Below, one piece after another: positions 35,077 to 44,979 of a DNA stretch of 64,000 nucleotides (positions within the stretch are counted from its first letter, which is position 1; the number at the start of each line of letters is the position of its first letter). The translations under genes and the position numbers were made by a program. The notes beneath the pieces were generated by a model. It made no database searches. It was not told the DNA's origin and saw nothing but the letters and a program-made list of their open reading frames with translations. The DNA is taken from positions 39,714 through 103,713 of the forward strand of contig NZ_JAJHVV010000015.1 in assembly GCF_023145695.1 (NCBI RefSeq). Direction: 5' to 3'. Origin of the DNA: Vibrio amylolyticus. GTDB lineage: Bacteria; Pseudomonadota; Gammaproteobacteria; Enterobacterales; Vibrionaceae.

Positions 35077-35388
35077 ATGAGAGTTGATGGTCTAATAGGC
35101 GAAATGCAAGCTTTGAAGCTTGAAGCCACAAACACAAAACCAGCTGCAACAGGCCAAAGTGTTGGTGCAGATTTTGGTGATATGTTGACCAAGGCAATCA
35201 ATAACGTTAATGGACTACAAAAAGCCTCAGGCAACCTTCAGATGCGTTTCGACCGTGGTGATGAAGATGTCTCATTATCTGACGTTATGATTGCCAGAAA
35301 CAAATCGAGTGTGGCGTTCGAAGCGACGATTCAAGTACGTAATAAGCTAGTTGAATCGTACAAAGAACTTATGAATATGCCAGTGTAA
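35077..35388 (+). CDS. fliE: Flagellar hook-basal body protein FliE
   Basis: FliE (103 residues) joins the MS ring to the proximal rod. The C-terminal helix with LSDVMIARNKSSVAFEATIQVRNKL is the family core. An open frame from the TTG at 35059 would add six residues, but GAGG is spaced for ATG 35077, so I use that. First gene of fliEFGHIJ. Confidence 0.93.
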   Translation: MRVDGLIGEMQALKLEATNTKPAATGQSVGADFGDMLTKAINNVNGLQKASGNLQMRFDRGDEDVSLSDVMIARNKSSVAFEATIQVRNKLVESYKELMNMPV

Positions 35389-35421
35389 TTTAAGTAGTAT
35401 AATAATTTCAGGTAGTTAAAC

Positions 35422-37167
35422 GTGGCCGACGATAACCAAAATACAGACTTAGCGCTAACGGACTCAGCAGACAGTCATTCGATGGTCGCCAGCTCCGATC
35501 TAGATATGCAAGAGCAAAACCCTGATCTAGATGAAAAAAGCTCTTCCAAATTTGACATGGCTATTGGCGATTTAGATCTTCTTCGTCAGGTGGTTCTAGT
35601 TTTATCGATCTCCATCTGCGTTGCGCTCATTGTGATGCTATTCTTTTGGGTGAAAGAGCCTGAGATGCGCCCATTAGGTGCTTACGAAACCGACGAACTC
35701 ATTCCTATTCTTGATCACCTCGATCAGCAAAAACAGACGTACACTCTTGATGGCAACACCATATTGGTGCCCGTTTCTGAGTACAATAATCTTAAGCTAA
35801 ACCTTTCACGAGCTGGTCTTAATCAGGCGCGAAACCCTGGGGACGAAATCTTGTTGCAAGATATGGGGTTTGGCGTGTCTCAGCGTCTTGAGTTGGAACG
35901 ACTAAAATTAAGCCGCGAGCGTCAACTCTCCAAAACAATGGAAGAGATGAACCAAGTTCGTCGAGCAAGAGTATTATTGGCGTTGCCTAAGCAGAGTGTT
36001 TTTGTTCGTCATAATCAAGAAGCGTCCGCGTCGGTTTTTCTTACCCTGAGAACGGGCACAAGTTTACGACAAACCGAAGTTGATTCTATCGTTGATATGG
36101 TCGCAAGCGCAGTACCGGGTATGAAACCGACGCGCGTTACTGTCACTGATCAGCATGGCAGACTGTTGAGTTCAGGCTCCCAAGATCCTGCCTCTTCTGC
36201 TCGCCGTAAAGAGCATGAGTTAGAGCGCAAGCAAGAACAAGCAATGCGTGAGAAAATTGACTCGGTTCTTATCCCTATTTTGGGTTTTGGTAACTATACC
36301 GCCCAAGTGGATATTGAACTCGACTTTAGCGCGATTGAACAGACTCGCAAACAGTTTGATCCGAATACACCAGCAACTCGCAGTGAATATACTCTGGAAG
36401 ATTATAACAATGGCAATGTGGTGGCGGGTGTCCCTGGGGCACTAAGCAACCAGCCTCCGGCCGATGCTTCCATTCCTCAAGATGTGGCTCAAATGAAAGA
36501 CGGTTCGGTGTTAGGCCAAGGTTCGGTGCACAGAGAAGCAACCCGTAATTTTGAATTAGATACCACTATCAGCCATGAGCGACGTCAAGCTGGAATTATT
36601 AATCGCCAAACGGTCGCCGTTGCAATCAAAAATCGCTCTTCTGTCAATCCAGATACGGGTGAAACAACTTACACAACACTCAGTGAAAGTGACCTCAACT
36701 CTATCCGCCAAGTACTTATAGGCGCAGTCGGCTTTAATGAGGGACGTGGGGATTTACTTAACGTCTTAAGTATGAACTTTGCAGTCCCTGAAGTTGAGAG
36801 TGTTGCAGATGTGCCAATTTGGGAGCACCCGAACTTTAACGATTGGATTCGTTGGTTTGCGAGTGCCCTTGTTATTGTTGTCGTTATTTTAGTTCTTGTA
36901 CGCCCTGCAATGAAGAAACTGCTCAACCCTACTGAAGATGACGACGAAGGATTATACGGCCCAGATGGCATGCCTATCGGGGCGGATGGAGAGACCAGCC
37001 TGATAGGTGGTGATATTGAAGGTGGAGAGCTGTTTGAATTTGGTTCAAGTATCGATTTACCTAACCTCCATAAAGATGAAGATGTACTCAAAGCTGTTCG
37101 TGCATTAGTGGCTAATGAACCTGAGCTTGCCGCTCAAGTTGTGAAGAATTGGATGGAAGATGCCTAA
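35422..37167 (+). CDS. fliF: Flagellar MS-ring protein FliF
   Basis: FliF (581 residues) forms the membrane ring to which the C ring and export gate attach. It has two membrane helices (about 54-75 and 474-494), a periplasmic ring-building region with the YscJ-type domain (LLQDMGFGVSQRLELERLKLSRERQL), and a C-terminal cytoplasmic tail that binds FliG. The start codon is GTG at 35422 after CAGG. The first 50 residues are acidic and polar, longer than in E. coli. The end overlaps fliG by 8 bp. Confidence 0.95.
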   Translation: MADDNQNTDLALTDSADSHSMVASSDLDMQEQNPDLDEKSSSKFDMAIGDLDLLRQVVLVLSISICVALIVMLFFWVKEPEMRPLGAYETDELIPILDHLDQQKQTYTLDGNTILVPVSEYNNLKLNLSRAGLNQARNPGDEILLQDMGFGVSQRLELERLKLSRERQLSKTMEEMNQVRRARVLLALPKQSVFVRHNQEASASVFLTLRTGTSLRQTEVDSIVDMVASAVPGMKPTRVTVTDQHGRLLSSGSQDPASSARRKEHELERKQEQAMREKIDSVLIPILGFGNYTAQVDIELDFSAIEQTRKQFDPNTPATRSEYTLEDYNNGNVVAGVPGALSNQPPADASIPQDVAQMKDGSVLGQGSVHREATRNFELDTTISHERRQAGIINRQTVAVAIKNRSSVNPDTGETTYTTLSESDLNSIRQVLIGAVGFNEGRGDLLNVLSMNFAVPEVESVADVPIWEHPNFNDWIRWFASALVIVVVILVLVRPAMKKLLNPTEDDDEGLYGPDGMPIGADGETSLIGGDIEGGELFEFGSSIDLPNLHKDEDVLKAVRALVANEPELAAQVVKNWMEDA

Positions 37168-38212
37168 CGATATTGTTCCTCAAGAAGAGGGAGCCGGCGA
37201 AGATCAAACCGTCGACGTTTCAACGATTAGCGGTGATGAGAAAGCGGCTATACTTCTACTTAGCCTTAATGAAGATGATGCCGCTGGTATTATCCGTCAC
37301 CTCGAACCCAAACAGGTGCAACGTGTTGGTAGTGCTATGGCGCAAGCAGCAGACTTGAGTCAAGAGAAAGTAGGCGCTGTCCACCGTGCATTTTTGGAAG
37401 ATATTCAGAAATACACCAATATCGGTATGGGCAGTGAAGACTTCATGCGGAATGCACTGGTTGCTGCATTGGGTGAAGACAAAGCCAATAACCTAGTGGA
37501 TCAAATTTTACTTGGTACGGGGTCTAAAGGCCTAGACTCGTTGAAGTGGATGGACCCTCGCCAGGTTGCGAGCATCATCATTAACGAGCACCCGCAAATT
37601 CAAACCATTGTTTTATCGTACTTAGAAGCGGATCAGTCCGCAGAAATTCTTTCCCAGTTTGCTGAGCGTGATCGTCTAGACCTTATGATGCGAATCGCTA
37701 ACCTCGAAGAAGTTCAACCATCAGCTCTGGCTGAATTGAACGAAATCATGGAGAAACAGTTCGCAGGTCAAGCGGGCGCACAAGCAGCCAAAATTGGTGG
37801 CCTAAAAGCAGCTGCTGAAATCATGAACTTCATGGATACCAATGTAGAAGGTATCTTGATGGATCAAATTCGTGATCAAGATGAAGATATGGCAACACAA
37901 ATCCAAGACTTGATGTTCGTCTTTGAAAACTTGATTGAAGTGGATGATCAAGGTATTCAAAAACTGCTGCGTGATGTTCCTCAAGACGTTCTGCAGAAGT
38001 CGCTTAAAGGTGCCGATGATGGCCTACGCGATAAGATATTCAAGAACATGTCGAAACGTGCTGCTGAGATGATGAAAGATGATCTAGAAGCGATGGCTCC
38101 TGTGAAAGTATCCGACGTAGAAGCAGCTCAGAAAGAGATCTTGGCTATTGCTCGTCGTATGGCAGACAACGGTGAGATCATGCTTTCTGGTGGTGCTGAC
38201 GAGTTCTTATAA
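37160..38212 (+). CDS. fliG: Flagellar motor switch protein FliG
   Basis: FliG (350 residues) is the C-ring component that contacts the stator and sets rotation direction. Three helical armadillo-like domains are visible. Middle-domain EHPQIQTIVLSYLE is the typical EHPQ motif. The C-terminal torque helix contains the charged residues in IQKLLRDVPQDVLQKSLKGAD. Length matches the family. Translation is likely coupled to fliF through the 8-bp overlap. Confidence 0.96.
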   Translation: MPNDIVPQEEGAGEDQTVDVSTISGDEKAAILLLSLNEDDAAGIIRHLEPKQVQRVGSAMAQAADLSQEKVGAVHRAFLEDIQKYTNIGMGSEDFMRNALVAALGEDKANNLVDQILLGTGSKGLDSLKWMDPRQVASIIINEHPQIQTIVLSYLEADQSAEILSQFAERDRLDLMMRIANLEEVQPSALAELNEIMEKQFAGQAGAQAAKIGGLKAAAEIMNFMDTNVEGILMDQIRDQDEDMATQIQDLMFVFENLIEVDDQGIQKLLRDVPQDVLQKSLKGADDGLRDKIFKNMSKRAAEMMKDDLEAMAPVKVSDVEAAQKEILAIARRMADNGEIMLSGGADEFL

Positions 38213-38252
38213 CCCGTGATAACAGAAAGTAAAATGACAATTAAGGTTCCCC

Positions 38253-39050
38253 ATGTCCGGTGAAAGAAAACGAGGCTTTTTACGCCTTGATGATGATTCC
38301 GAAGCTCAGCCTAAGAAATGGGGCCTGCCTGACTACGGCACTGAAGTGAATAAACACGCCAAAGATACGGCGATGAACTATGACCCGGGTTGGATTCCTA
38401 ATTTTGAAGAGCCTGTTGAAGAAGCGCCACTGAAATTAACTGAAGAAGAGATCGAACAGATCAAACAAGCCGCTTACCAAGACGGTTTACTTCAAGGGCA
38501 AGAAGCTGGCTTTAAGCAAGGGTTCGACAAAGGTAAAGAACAAGGCCTAGCAGAAGGTCATACCGAAGGGGTTGAACTTGGTCGAACTGAAGGCTTATCC
38601 GCTGGGCAAGAGCATATTGATCAGCAAGTACAGACCTTTGTCGCCTTGGCTAATCAATTTGCTCAACCACTTGAGCTTATGAATGCCCAAGTTGAAAAGC
38701 AGCTTGTCGATATGGTGCTTATCTTAGTGAAAGAGGTGGTGCATGTTGAAGCTCAGACAAACCCACAAGTTATTCTCGATACACTTAAACAATCGGTAGA
38801 AGCCCTCCCTGTTTCTGGACATGCAATCACTCTGAAATTACATCCCGAAGACAGTGAAATAATTCGTGACTCTTATGGCGATAAAGAACTCGATTTTAGA
38901 AACTGGACACTACACAGTGAACCGTCATTAAATCGTGGAGATGTGCAAATTGAAGCCGGAGAGTCGAGCGTAAACTATCGATTGGAAGATCGAATCCGAA
39001 ATGTAATTACCAGTTTTTGTGGTAGCAATCGCCATCAAGGTGGCGAGTAA
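38253..39050 (+). CDS. fliH: Flagellar export ATPase regulator FliH
   Basis: FliH (265 residues) binds FliI and links it to the C ring. After an acidic N-terminus, residues about 76-130 contain a run of G-x3-G repeats (GLLQGQEAGFKQG, GKEQGLAEGHTEG, GRTEG), a hallmark of FliH helices. The C-terminal domain (about 140-265) resembles V-type ATPase subunit E. It overlaps the fliI start by 1 bp. Confidence 0.93.
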   Translation: MSGERKRGFLRLDDDSEAQPKKWGLPDYGTEVNKHAKDTAMNYDPGWIPNFEEPVEEAPLKLTEEEIEQIKQAAYQDGLLQGQEAGFKQGFDKGKEQGLAEGHTEGVELGRTEGLSAGQEHIDQQVQTFVALANQFAQPLELMNAQVEKQLVDMVLILVKEVVHVEAQTNPQVILDTLKQSVEALPVSGHAITLKLHPEDSEIIRDSYGDKELDFRNWTLHSEPSLNRGDVQIEAGESSVNYRLEDRIRNVITSFCGSNRHQGGE

Positions 39051-40375
39051 TGCTGCCGCTTGCCGAACGTCTTAATCAATATAAAACTCAGGGAGTTAGC
39101 TGTAAACCAGTCGCTTCAGGAAAGTTGGTACGAGTCGTGGGTTTAACCTTAGAAGCGACAGGCTGCCGCGCCCCCATTGGCAGTTTATGTACGGTTGAAA
39201 CCATGTCAGGCAAGATGGAAGCAGAGGTTGTGGGCTTTTCAGGCGATAATTTGTATCTCATGCCGAGTGAACAGATAACAGGTGTGTTACCAGGTGCTAA
39301 AGTGACACCAATGACAACCGATGTGGGACTATCAGTGGGGATGGAGCTGCTTGGCCGTGTCATAGATGGTGTGGGGAACCCGATTGATGGTCTTGGCCCA
39401 ATCTATACTGAAAAACGAGCTTCATTTAATGCTGAACCGATTAACCCTCTCTCTCGTAAACCGATTACCGAGCCTCTAGATGTTGGTTTAAAAGCCATAA
39501 ATGGCTTGCTTACGGTAGGTAAAGGGCAACGAATAGGTCTATTTGCTGGCTCTGGTGTCGGTAAATCGGTCACCCTAGGCATGATGACCCGAGGCACTAC
39601 CGCTCAAGTAGTGGTGGTTGGTCTGATTGGTGAACGTGGACGAGAAGTAAAAGAATTTATTGAAGAGATATTAGGCGTTGATGGTCGTCAACGTTCCGTT
39701 GTTGTCGCAGCCCCTGCTGATTCTTCACCACTGATGCGCCTTAAAGGCTGCCAAACCGCATTAACGGTTGCTGAATACTTTCGAGATCAAGGCTTAGATG
39801 TTTTGCTATTGATGGACTCTTTAACTCGTTTTGCTCAGGCGCAGCGTGAAATAGCGCTCTCCGTTGGTGAGCCACCCGCGACAAAAGGGTATCCGCCATC
39901 GGTGTTTGCCAAGTTACCTGCGTTGGTTGAAAGAGCAGGAAACGGCAGTGATGCACAAGGTTCAATTACCGCATTCTTTACCGTTTTAACCGAAGGTGAT
40001 GATCTACAAGATCCCATTGCTGATGCATCACGAGCCATTCTGGATGGTCACGTCGTCTTATCGCGAGAAATGGCTGATGCAGGTCATTACCCTGCAATTG
40101 ATGTCGAAAAATCAGTGAGTCGTGTTATGCCTCAAATCACATCCGAAGAGCACATGCTGATGTCTAAGGCGGTGAGGCAGGTCCTCTCAATCTGTCGTAA
40201 GAACCAGGACCTTGTTTCTATTGGTGCTTATAAGCCGGGGAGCGATCAGGCCATTGATAGCGCATTTACCTTAAAACCACGTCTTGATGAGTACTTACAG
40301 CAAAGCATGAAAGAGAGTGTCCCTTATGCGATGTGTGTGGGAATGCTCAAAAATGTTCTACAGATAGAGTCATAG
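39050..40375 (+). CDS. fliI: Flagellum-specific export ATPase FliI
   Basis: FliI (441 residues) is the F1-beta-like ATPase of the flagellar type III export system. Walker A is GLFAGSGVGKSVTLGMM (about 164-180), and Walker B lies in DVLLLMDSLTRFAQAQRE. The PATKGYPPSVFAKLP segment and DGHVVLSR are also typical. ATG overlaps the fliH stop. Confidence 0.96.
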   Translation: MLPLAERLNQYKTQGVSCKPVASGKLVRVVGLTLEATGCRAPIGSLCTVETMSGKMEAEVVGFSGDNLYLMPSEQITGVLPGAKVTPMTTDVGLSVGMELLGRVIDGVGNPIDGLGPIYTEKRASFNAEPINPLSRKPITEPLDVGLKAINGLLTVGKGQRIGLFAGSGVGKSVTLGMMTRGTTAQVVVVGLIGERGREVKEFIEEILGVDGRQRSVVVAAPADSSPLMRLKGCQTALTVAEYFRDQGLDVLLLMDSLTRFAQAQREIALSVGEPPATKGYPPSVFAKLPALVERAGNGSDAQGSITAFFTVLTEGDDLQDPIADASRAILDGHVVLSREMADAGHYPAIDVEKSVSRVMPQITSEEHMLMSKAVRQVLSICRKNQDLVSIGAYKPGSDQAIDSAFTLKPRLDEYLQQSMKESVPYAMCVGMLKNVLQIES

Positions 40376-40379
40376 AGCG

Positions 40380-40832
40380 ATGGAAAACGCATTAGGTTTT
40401 TTATTAGAGCAGTCAAAGGATCGGGAAGACCAGGCGGTGCTTGCCCTTAACCAAGCTCGTGCTGAATTGACCAACTATTATGAGCAGCTATCGCAGATCG
40501 AACAGTATCGATTAGATTATTGTCAGCAACTCATTGACCGAGGGAAATCAGGTCTAACGGCGAGCCAGTATGGTCACCTTAATCGATTCCTCACTCAACT
40601 CGATGAAACGCTAGCAAAACAAAAACAGGCTGAATCACACTTTAAAGGTCAGGTCGATAACTGTCAGGAACACTGGATGGACATCAGAAAACAGCGCCGT
40701 TCCTACGAGTGGTTACTTGAAAAGAAACAGACAGAGCAACAAAAGCTGCAGGATGCGAGAGAGCAAAAGCAGCTCGACGAGTTTTCAACGCTACAATTTA
40801 GTCGTAATAAATCGACTCGAGATCTCTTCTAG
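40380..40832 (+). CDS. fliJ: Flagellar export chaperone FliJ
   Basis: FliJ (150 residues) is a coiled-coil protein resembling the gamma subunit of F1. It stimulates FliI and helps recycle chaperones. The whole protein is predicted as two long helices rich in Gln, Glu and Lys with heptad spacing. It is the last gene of the fliE operon, 4 bp after fliI. A sigma-54 promoter for fliK begins 10 bp after its stop. Confidence 0.92.
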   Translation: MENALGFLLEQSKDREDQAVLALNQARAELTNYYEQLSQIEQYRLDYCQQLIDRGKSGLTASQYGHLNRFLTQLDETLAKQKQAESHFKGQVDNCQEHWMDIRKQRRSYEWLLEKKQTEQQKLQDAREQKQLDEFSTLQFSRNKSTRDLF

Positions 40833-40842
40833 CTAAAACTCT

Positions 40843-40858
40843 TGGCTTATTTCTTGCA
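40843..40858 (+). promoter_or_regulatory. Sigma-54 promoter of the fliK operon
   Basis: TGGCTTATTTCTTGCA has GG and GC 10 bases apart. Transcription would start near 40869, leaving an 83-nt leader before the fliK ATG at 40952. It suggests that fliKLMNOPQR-flhB forms a separate FlrA- or FlrC-activated unit. Confidence 0.75.
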
Positions 40859-40951
40859 AAATAACCGAATGCAGATTCGTTTTCATGTGCTATTTGCCAT
40901 CGCTGAAGCCTGAGTTTGCTTAATCGTTTTCTTGCTAAGAGTGCTACCGAT

Positions 40952-42931
40952 ATGAATATAAATCTAACGACAGTTTCTGATAGCCCAAAAACTAAATCCA
41001 GCGCTACTGTCGGGTCTGATGCTGCGACCAATGCAGCCGACGTTAGTGCAACTGAATCAGGTGGTTTTTTTGCCGCATTTACCAGTATGGTCGGTGGTCT
41101 CATTGGTGGTGAAGAGGCTGCAGAGGGTTCGACAAAAGAATCTAGTGCTAAGGATGGTAAGGCTTCGGAGAGTTCAGATACGAACGTTGGAAGGACAGAT
41201 AAGACTGTGGCTGACGAAAGTACTGATGAGATGTTAAAGCAAGCGAACAACTCAGATGAAAGCAGTGAAAAACTAAAAAGTAATCAGAAAGTCGATGGCG
41301 AACCAACTGTTAAGGTGAAAGATTTAGACGTAGAGAAGCAGACGAAAGAACACGGCGGTAAGGAAGCAAGCAAAACGGTCGCTGAGAGTGATGAGTTACT
41401 CGATAGATTGAATGAATCCAATAAAGCGCTACAAGCTCAAAGTGGCAAATCCTTGCCTCAAGAAGAATCAGATGAAAATAACAAGCTTAAAAATTCAGCT
41501 GCGGTCACCACGACGGTAGCCGTCGCTAAGTCGCAACAAGATCAAAATGTTGAGCGAGGGGCTGTGACTACTCCCAACTCAAATGAAGACAAGATCAGCG
41601 TAGATAGTGCGAATAAAACCAATACCGATCCAACAGGTAAGGCATTAGAGAAAGAGCAATTAGCCGAACTCCCTGATTCAGTGAAACCCTTTATCCAAAA
41701 AGAACCGTCATTAAAGGATGAAAACCCTCAACACGTTCAAACTAAGCCGAATGAAGTTCAGGGTGATTCTAACTCTTTAGGTAAAAACGGCGTAGCTGCA
41801 GCGGCTGCTAAGCAAGGGGTTGATATGATTGAGTCAGAGCAACCTGTCTTTGAACAAGCGAATATTAATGCGAGTAAAGGGATCTCTGAAGTCGCTCCTC
41901 AACCAACGAAGCAAGGCACGCCGCAGTCAGCCTCTAACACGCCAGAGCCCGGATTAACGGCAACCGAGCAGCAAGCGCTGGCCGCCGCGAGTGTGGGCGC
42001 TGGAGCTATTGCATGGAGTAACCAGACCTCTTCCGAACAAGCAAATGCTGAACAGGTAGCGGCTCAATCGGGACGCTATCAGGCGCCAACCCAACAAAAT
42101 CAGCCGCCTCAAAATCAAGCGGCTGTAGCGGCGTCGGTTCAGCAAGCGTTGAACCAAGCACCTCAGATTCAGCAAGTTCAAGGGATTCCCTCACAAGCTT
42201 TGGATAACATGGCCTCGGCGATGCCTACTGACTTAACTCAATCACAGCTTCAGCAACTGGCGGCCACAAATGGGGCGTTACCCAACGGAGCAATGCCTGC
42301 CGGAGTTCATGGGCAAGCGAATAACCAAGCCGCATTGAAAGCAGCGCTTGGTTTAAAGGCAGCAGATGGACTAACAAACGGCCAGGCTAAAGATCCAAAA
42401 GATGCAGCACTTGCGCAGCAAATAGCGCTTGCAACAGGTCAAACACAAGGGATATCTCCTGCACGTGCGGAAGCGACGGCTCAAGCTCAACTTCCTATGC
42501 AGTTGACTCGCGAAATGGCCAGTGATCAGGTTGCTGAACGTGTTCAAATGATGATGTCTAAAAATCTTAAGAATATTGATATCCGTTTAGACCCACCAGA
42601 ATTGGGGCGCATGCAAATCAGAATGAACATGAATGGGGATAACACCACGGTTCATTTTAATGTCTCCAACCCACAAGCGCGTGAAGTGATTGAACAATCC
42701 ATGCCAAGGCTGCGTGAAATGTTAGCTCAACAAGGTGTGCAGCTAGGTGATACTTCAGTGCAGCAGCAGAGTGCAGGCCAACAACAAAGCCGATATGCAG
42801 CCCAAGAAAATGGGCAATCTGGTCAAGGTTCAGGCAACAATGGCGTAAATGGTGAAGAAAACCTTGATTCAGACACAAAAGTTGATTTGAATGTCGCAAC
42901 AAAGCGTGATGGAATCAGTTATTACGCTTAA
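40952..42931 (+). CDS. fliK: Flagellar hook-length control protein FliK
   Basis: FliK (659 residues) measures hook length and switches export specificity through FlhB. The first 500 residues are low-complexity, rich in Ala, Gln, Ser and Glu, and likely disordered, as expected for the molecular ruler. The conserved C-terminal domain (about 525-625) has IRLDPPELGRMQIRMNMNGD and ARVxxPQAREVIEQSMPRLREML-type sequence. It is longer than E. coli FliK (375), so a longer hook may be expected. I use ATG 40952 rather than the TTG at 40916, which has no binding site. Confidence 0.93.
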   Translation: MNINLTTVSDSPKTKSSATVGSDAATNAADVSATESGGFFAAFTSMVGGLIGGEEAAEGSTKESSAKDGKASESSDTNVGRTDKTVADESTDEMLKQANNSDESSEKLKSNQKVDGEPTVKVKDLDVEKQTKEHGGKEASKTVAESDELLDRLNESNKALQAQSGKSLPQEESDENNKLKNSAAVTTTVAVAKSQQDQNVERGAVTTPNSNEDKISVDSANKTNTDPTGKALEKEQLAELPDSVKPFIQKEPSLKDENPQHVQTKPNEVQGDSNSLGKNGVAAAAAKQGVDMIESEQPVFEQANINASKGISEVAPQPTKQGTPQSASNTPEPGLTATEQQALAAASVGAGAIAWSNQTSSEQANAEQVAAQSGRYQAPTQQNQPPQNQAAVAASVQQALNQAPQIQQVQGIPSQALDNMASAMPTDLTQSQLQQLAATNGALPNGAMPAGVHGQANNQAALKAALGLKAADGLTNGQAKDPKDAALAQQIALATGQTQGISPARAEATAQAQLPMQLTREMASDQVAERVQMMMSKNLKNIDIRLDPPELGRMQIRMNMNGDNTTVHFNVSNPQAREVIEQSMPRLREMLAQQGVQLGDTSVQQQSAGQQQSRYAAQENGQSGQGSGNNGVNGEENLDSDTKVDLNVATKRDGISYYA

Positions 42932-42975
42932 ACTATACAAAACAAAATGATAGAAAAAGAAAAATTGAGATTGCT

Positions 42976-43473
42976 ATGGCTGATGAAGAACTAGAACAAG
43001 ATGCGCCCCAAGGTAAAAGTAAACTCCTCATTATCATTATTGCTGTCGTCGTACTGCTTGTTGGTGGCGGTGGTGCAGCATTTTTCTTAATGGGTTCAGA
43101 CGATCCAGCAGAAGCTGCAGCGGCGACGCAAGCGCAAGCGGGTGCTCCAGTCGACCCTGTTGCTTATGTGAATATTCCTCAACCATTTTTGTTTAACGTG
43201 ACTGGCGACTCACGAGACAGGTTAGTACAGATTAAAGTTCAACTCATGGTAAGAGGCAGCGACAATGAAAACCTTGCTCGTTACCACTCTCCACTTATCG
43301 AGAGCTCCTTACTTGGTACGTTTGCTTCAGCAACCGTTGACCAATTACGCAGTGCCAATGGCCGCGTAGAGCTTCGTGATAAAGCAAGTGAAGATATTAA
43401 AGCAAACTTGACGCGAGCAGTCGGTCACCCAGTGATTGAACGCGTATTGTTTACCGATTTCGTAATTCAGTAG
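42976..43473 (+). CDS. fliL: Flagellar basal-body protein FliL
   Basis: FliL (165 residues) is a single-pass inner-membrane protein that supports stator function around the motor. A membrane helix (about 18-38, LLIIIIAVVVLLVGGGGAAFF) precedes the periplasmic domain with VNIPQPFLFNVTGDSRDRLVQIKVQLMV. The end matches the family (ERVLFTDFVIQ). Vibrio FliL forms a ring around the stator and aids swimming at high load. Confidence 0.94.
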   Translation: MADEELEQDAPQGKSKLLIIIIAVVVLLVGGGGAAFFLMGSDDPAEAAAATQAQAGAPVDPVAYVNIPQPFLFNVTGDSRDRLVQIKVQLMVRGSDNENLARYHSPLIESSLLGTFASATVDQLRSANGRVELRDKASEDIKANLTRAVGHPVIERVLFTDFVIQ

Positions 43474-43480
43474 GTATCAC

Positions 43481-44536
43481 GTGACCGATCTATTAAGCCA
43501 AGATGAAATTGATGCACTCCTACATGGTGTAGATGACGTTGATGAGGTGGAAGAGGAAGTCGAGGCAGATAATGCCTCAGCCGTTAATTTTGACTTCTCT
43601 TCACAAGACCGAATCGTTCGTGGTCGAATGCCGACATTGGAGCTTATCAATGAACGCTTTGCACGACACTTACGTATCAGTCTTTTCAATATGCTGAGAA
43701 AGACAGCGGAAGTCTCTATAAATGGCGTACAGATGATGAAGTTTGGTGAATACCAAAACACATTGTACGTTCCAACCAGCCTGAATATGGTGCGCTTTAG
43801 ACCGCTTAAAGGTACCGCGCTGGTGACGATGGAAGCACGCTTAGTTTTTATTTTGGTAGAGAATTTCTTCGGTGGTGATGGTCGATTCCATGCTCGAATC
43901 GAAGGGCGTGAATTTACGCCAACTGAAAGACGTATCGTACAACTGCTACTTAAGATTGTTTTTGAAGATTATAAAGAAGCTTGGTCTCCGGTTATGGGAG
44001 TCGAGTTTGAATATCTTGATTCAGAAGTAAACCCAAGCATGGCGAACATTGTCAGCCCAACCGAAGTGATTGTCGTCAGTTCATTCCATATCGAAGTGGA
44101 TGGTGGTGGTGGTGATTTCCACGTTGTTATGCCGTATTCAATGGTTGAACCTATTCGAGAGCTTCTCGATGCAGGTGTCCAGTCTGACAAAATGGAAACG
44201 GATATTCGTTGGAGCTCAGCACTTCGTGAAGAGATCATGGATGTGCCGGTTAACTTCCGAGTTAATCTATTAGAGCAAGATATTTCTTTACGCGATCTCA
44301 TGGAGCTTCAAGCGGGGGATATTATTCCAATTACCATGCCTGAGAACGCAACTATGTTTGTCGAAGAGCTACCGACGTACAGAGTGAAGATGGGACGTTC
44401 GGGGGAAAACCTAGCTGTTCAAGTGTCAGAAAAAATTAAACGCCCTGATGTTGTTAAAACGGATCTCGCTTTCCTTGGTAAAGATATCATGTCTGAGTTT
44501 GAGGATGACCATGGCGATGATGAAGATGAGTATTAA
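43481..44536 (+). CDS. fliM: Flagellar motor switch protein FliM
   Basis: FliM (351 residues) is the C-ring protein that binds CheY-P. The N-terminal CheY-binding peptide is LLSQDEIDALLHG (residues 4-16). A CheC-like middle domain with FGEYQNTLYVPTSLNMVRFRPLKG follows, then the C-terminal SpoA/SpoF domain. The start codon is GTG at 43481, 7 bp after fliL, with AGGT upstream. Confidence 0.96.
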   Translation: MTDLLSQDEIDALLHGVDDVDEVEEEVEADNASAVNFDFSSQDRIVRGRMPTLELINERFARHLRISLFNMLRKTAEVSINGVQMMKFGEYQNTLYVPTSLNMVRFRPLKGTALVTMEARLVFILVENFFGGDGRFHARIEGREFTPTERRIVQLLLKIVFEDYKEAWSPVMGVEFEYLDSEVNPSMANIVSPTEVIVVSSFHIEVDGGGGDFHVVMPYSMVEPIRELLDAGVQSDKMETDIRWSSALREEIMDVPVNFRVNLLEQDISLRDLMELQAGDIIPITMPENATMFVEELPTYRVKMGRSGENLAVQVSEKIKRPDVVKTDLAFLGKDIMSEFEDDHGDDEDEY

Positions 44537-44551
44537 AGTAGGTAATGAAGA

Positions 44552-44965
44552 ATGAGTGAACCAAGTGACGACCAGAAACTAGCAGACGAGTGGGCCGCCG
44601 CATTAGGAGAAGATCCAACAGCACCAGACGTTGATGTCGACGATATTCTTGCTGCGCCGCTTGATGAGCTTCAAGATACTTCATCGCCAATCTCTGAAGA
44701 TGAACGTCGTAAGCTCGATACTATACTGGATATCCCTGTGACTATTTCAATGGAAGTAGGGCGCTCTCAAATTAGTATTCGTAACTTACTGCAACTAAAC
44801 CAAGGTTCGGTTGTTGAACTTGAACGTGTGGCGGGTGAGTCATTGGATGTATTGGTTAATGGTACCTTGATTGCGCACGGTGAAGTGGTTGTGGTTAATG
44901 ACAAGTTTGGTATTCGCCTCACCGACGTAATTAGCCAAACTGAGCGAATTAAGAAGCTTAGGTAA
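44552..44965 (+). CDS. fliN: Flagellar motor switch protein FliN
   Basis: FliN (137 residues) completes the C ring and anchors FliH. The conserved SpoA domain (about 60-135) has LDIPVTISMEVGRSQISIRNLLQLNQGSVVELER and GTLIAHGEVVVVNDKFGIRLTD. The acidic first 50 residues are typical. It follows fliM by 15 bp. Confidence 0.95.
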   Translation: MSEPSDDQKLADEWAAALGEDPTAPDVDVDDILAAPLDELQDTSSPISEDERRKLDTILDIPVTISMEVGRSQISIRNLLQLNQGSVVELERVAGESLDVLVNGTLIAHGEVVVVNDKFGIRLTDVISQTERIKKLR

Positions 44966-44979
44966 TAGATAGAGTATTG

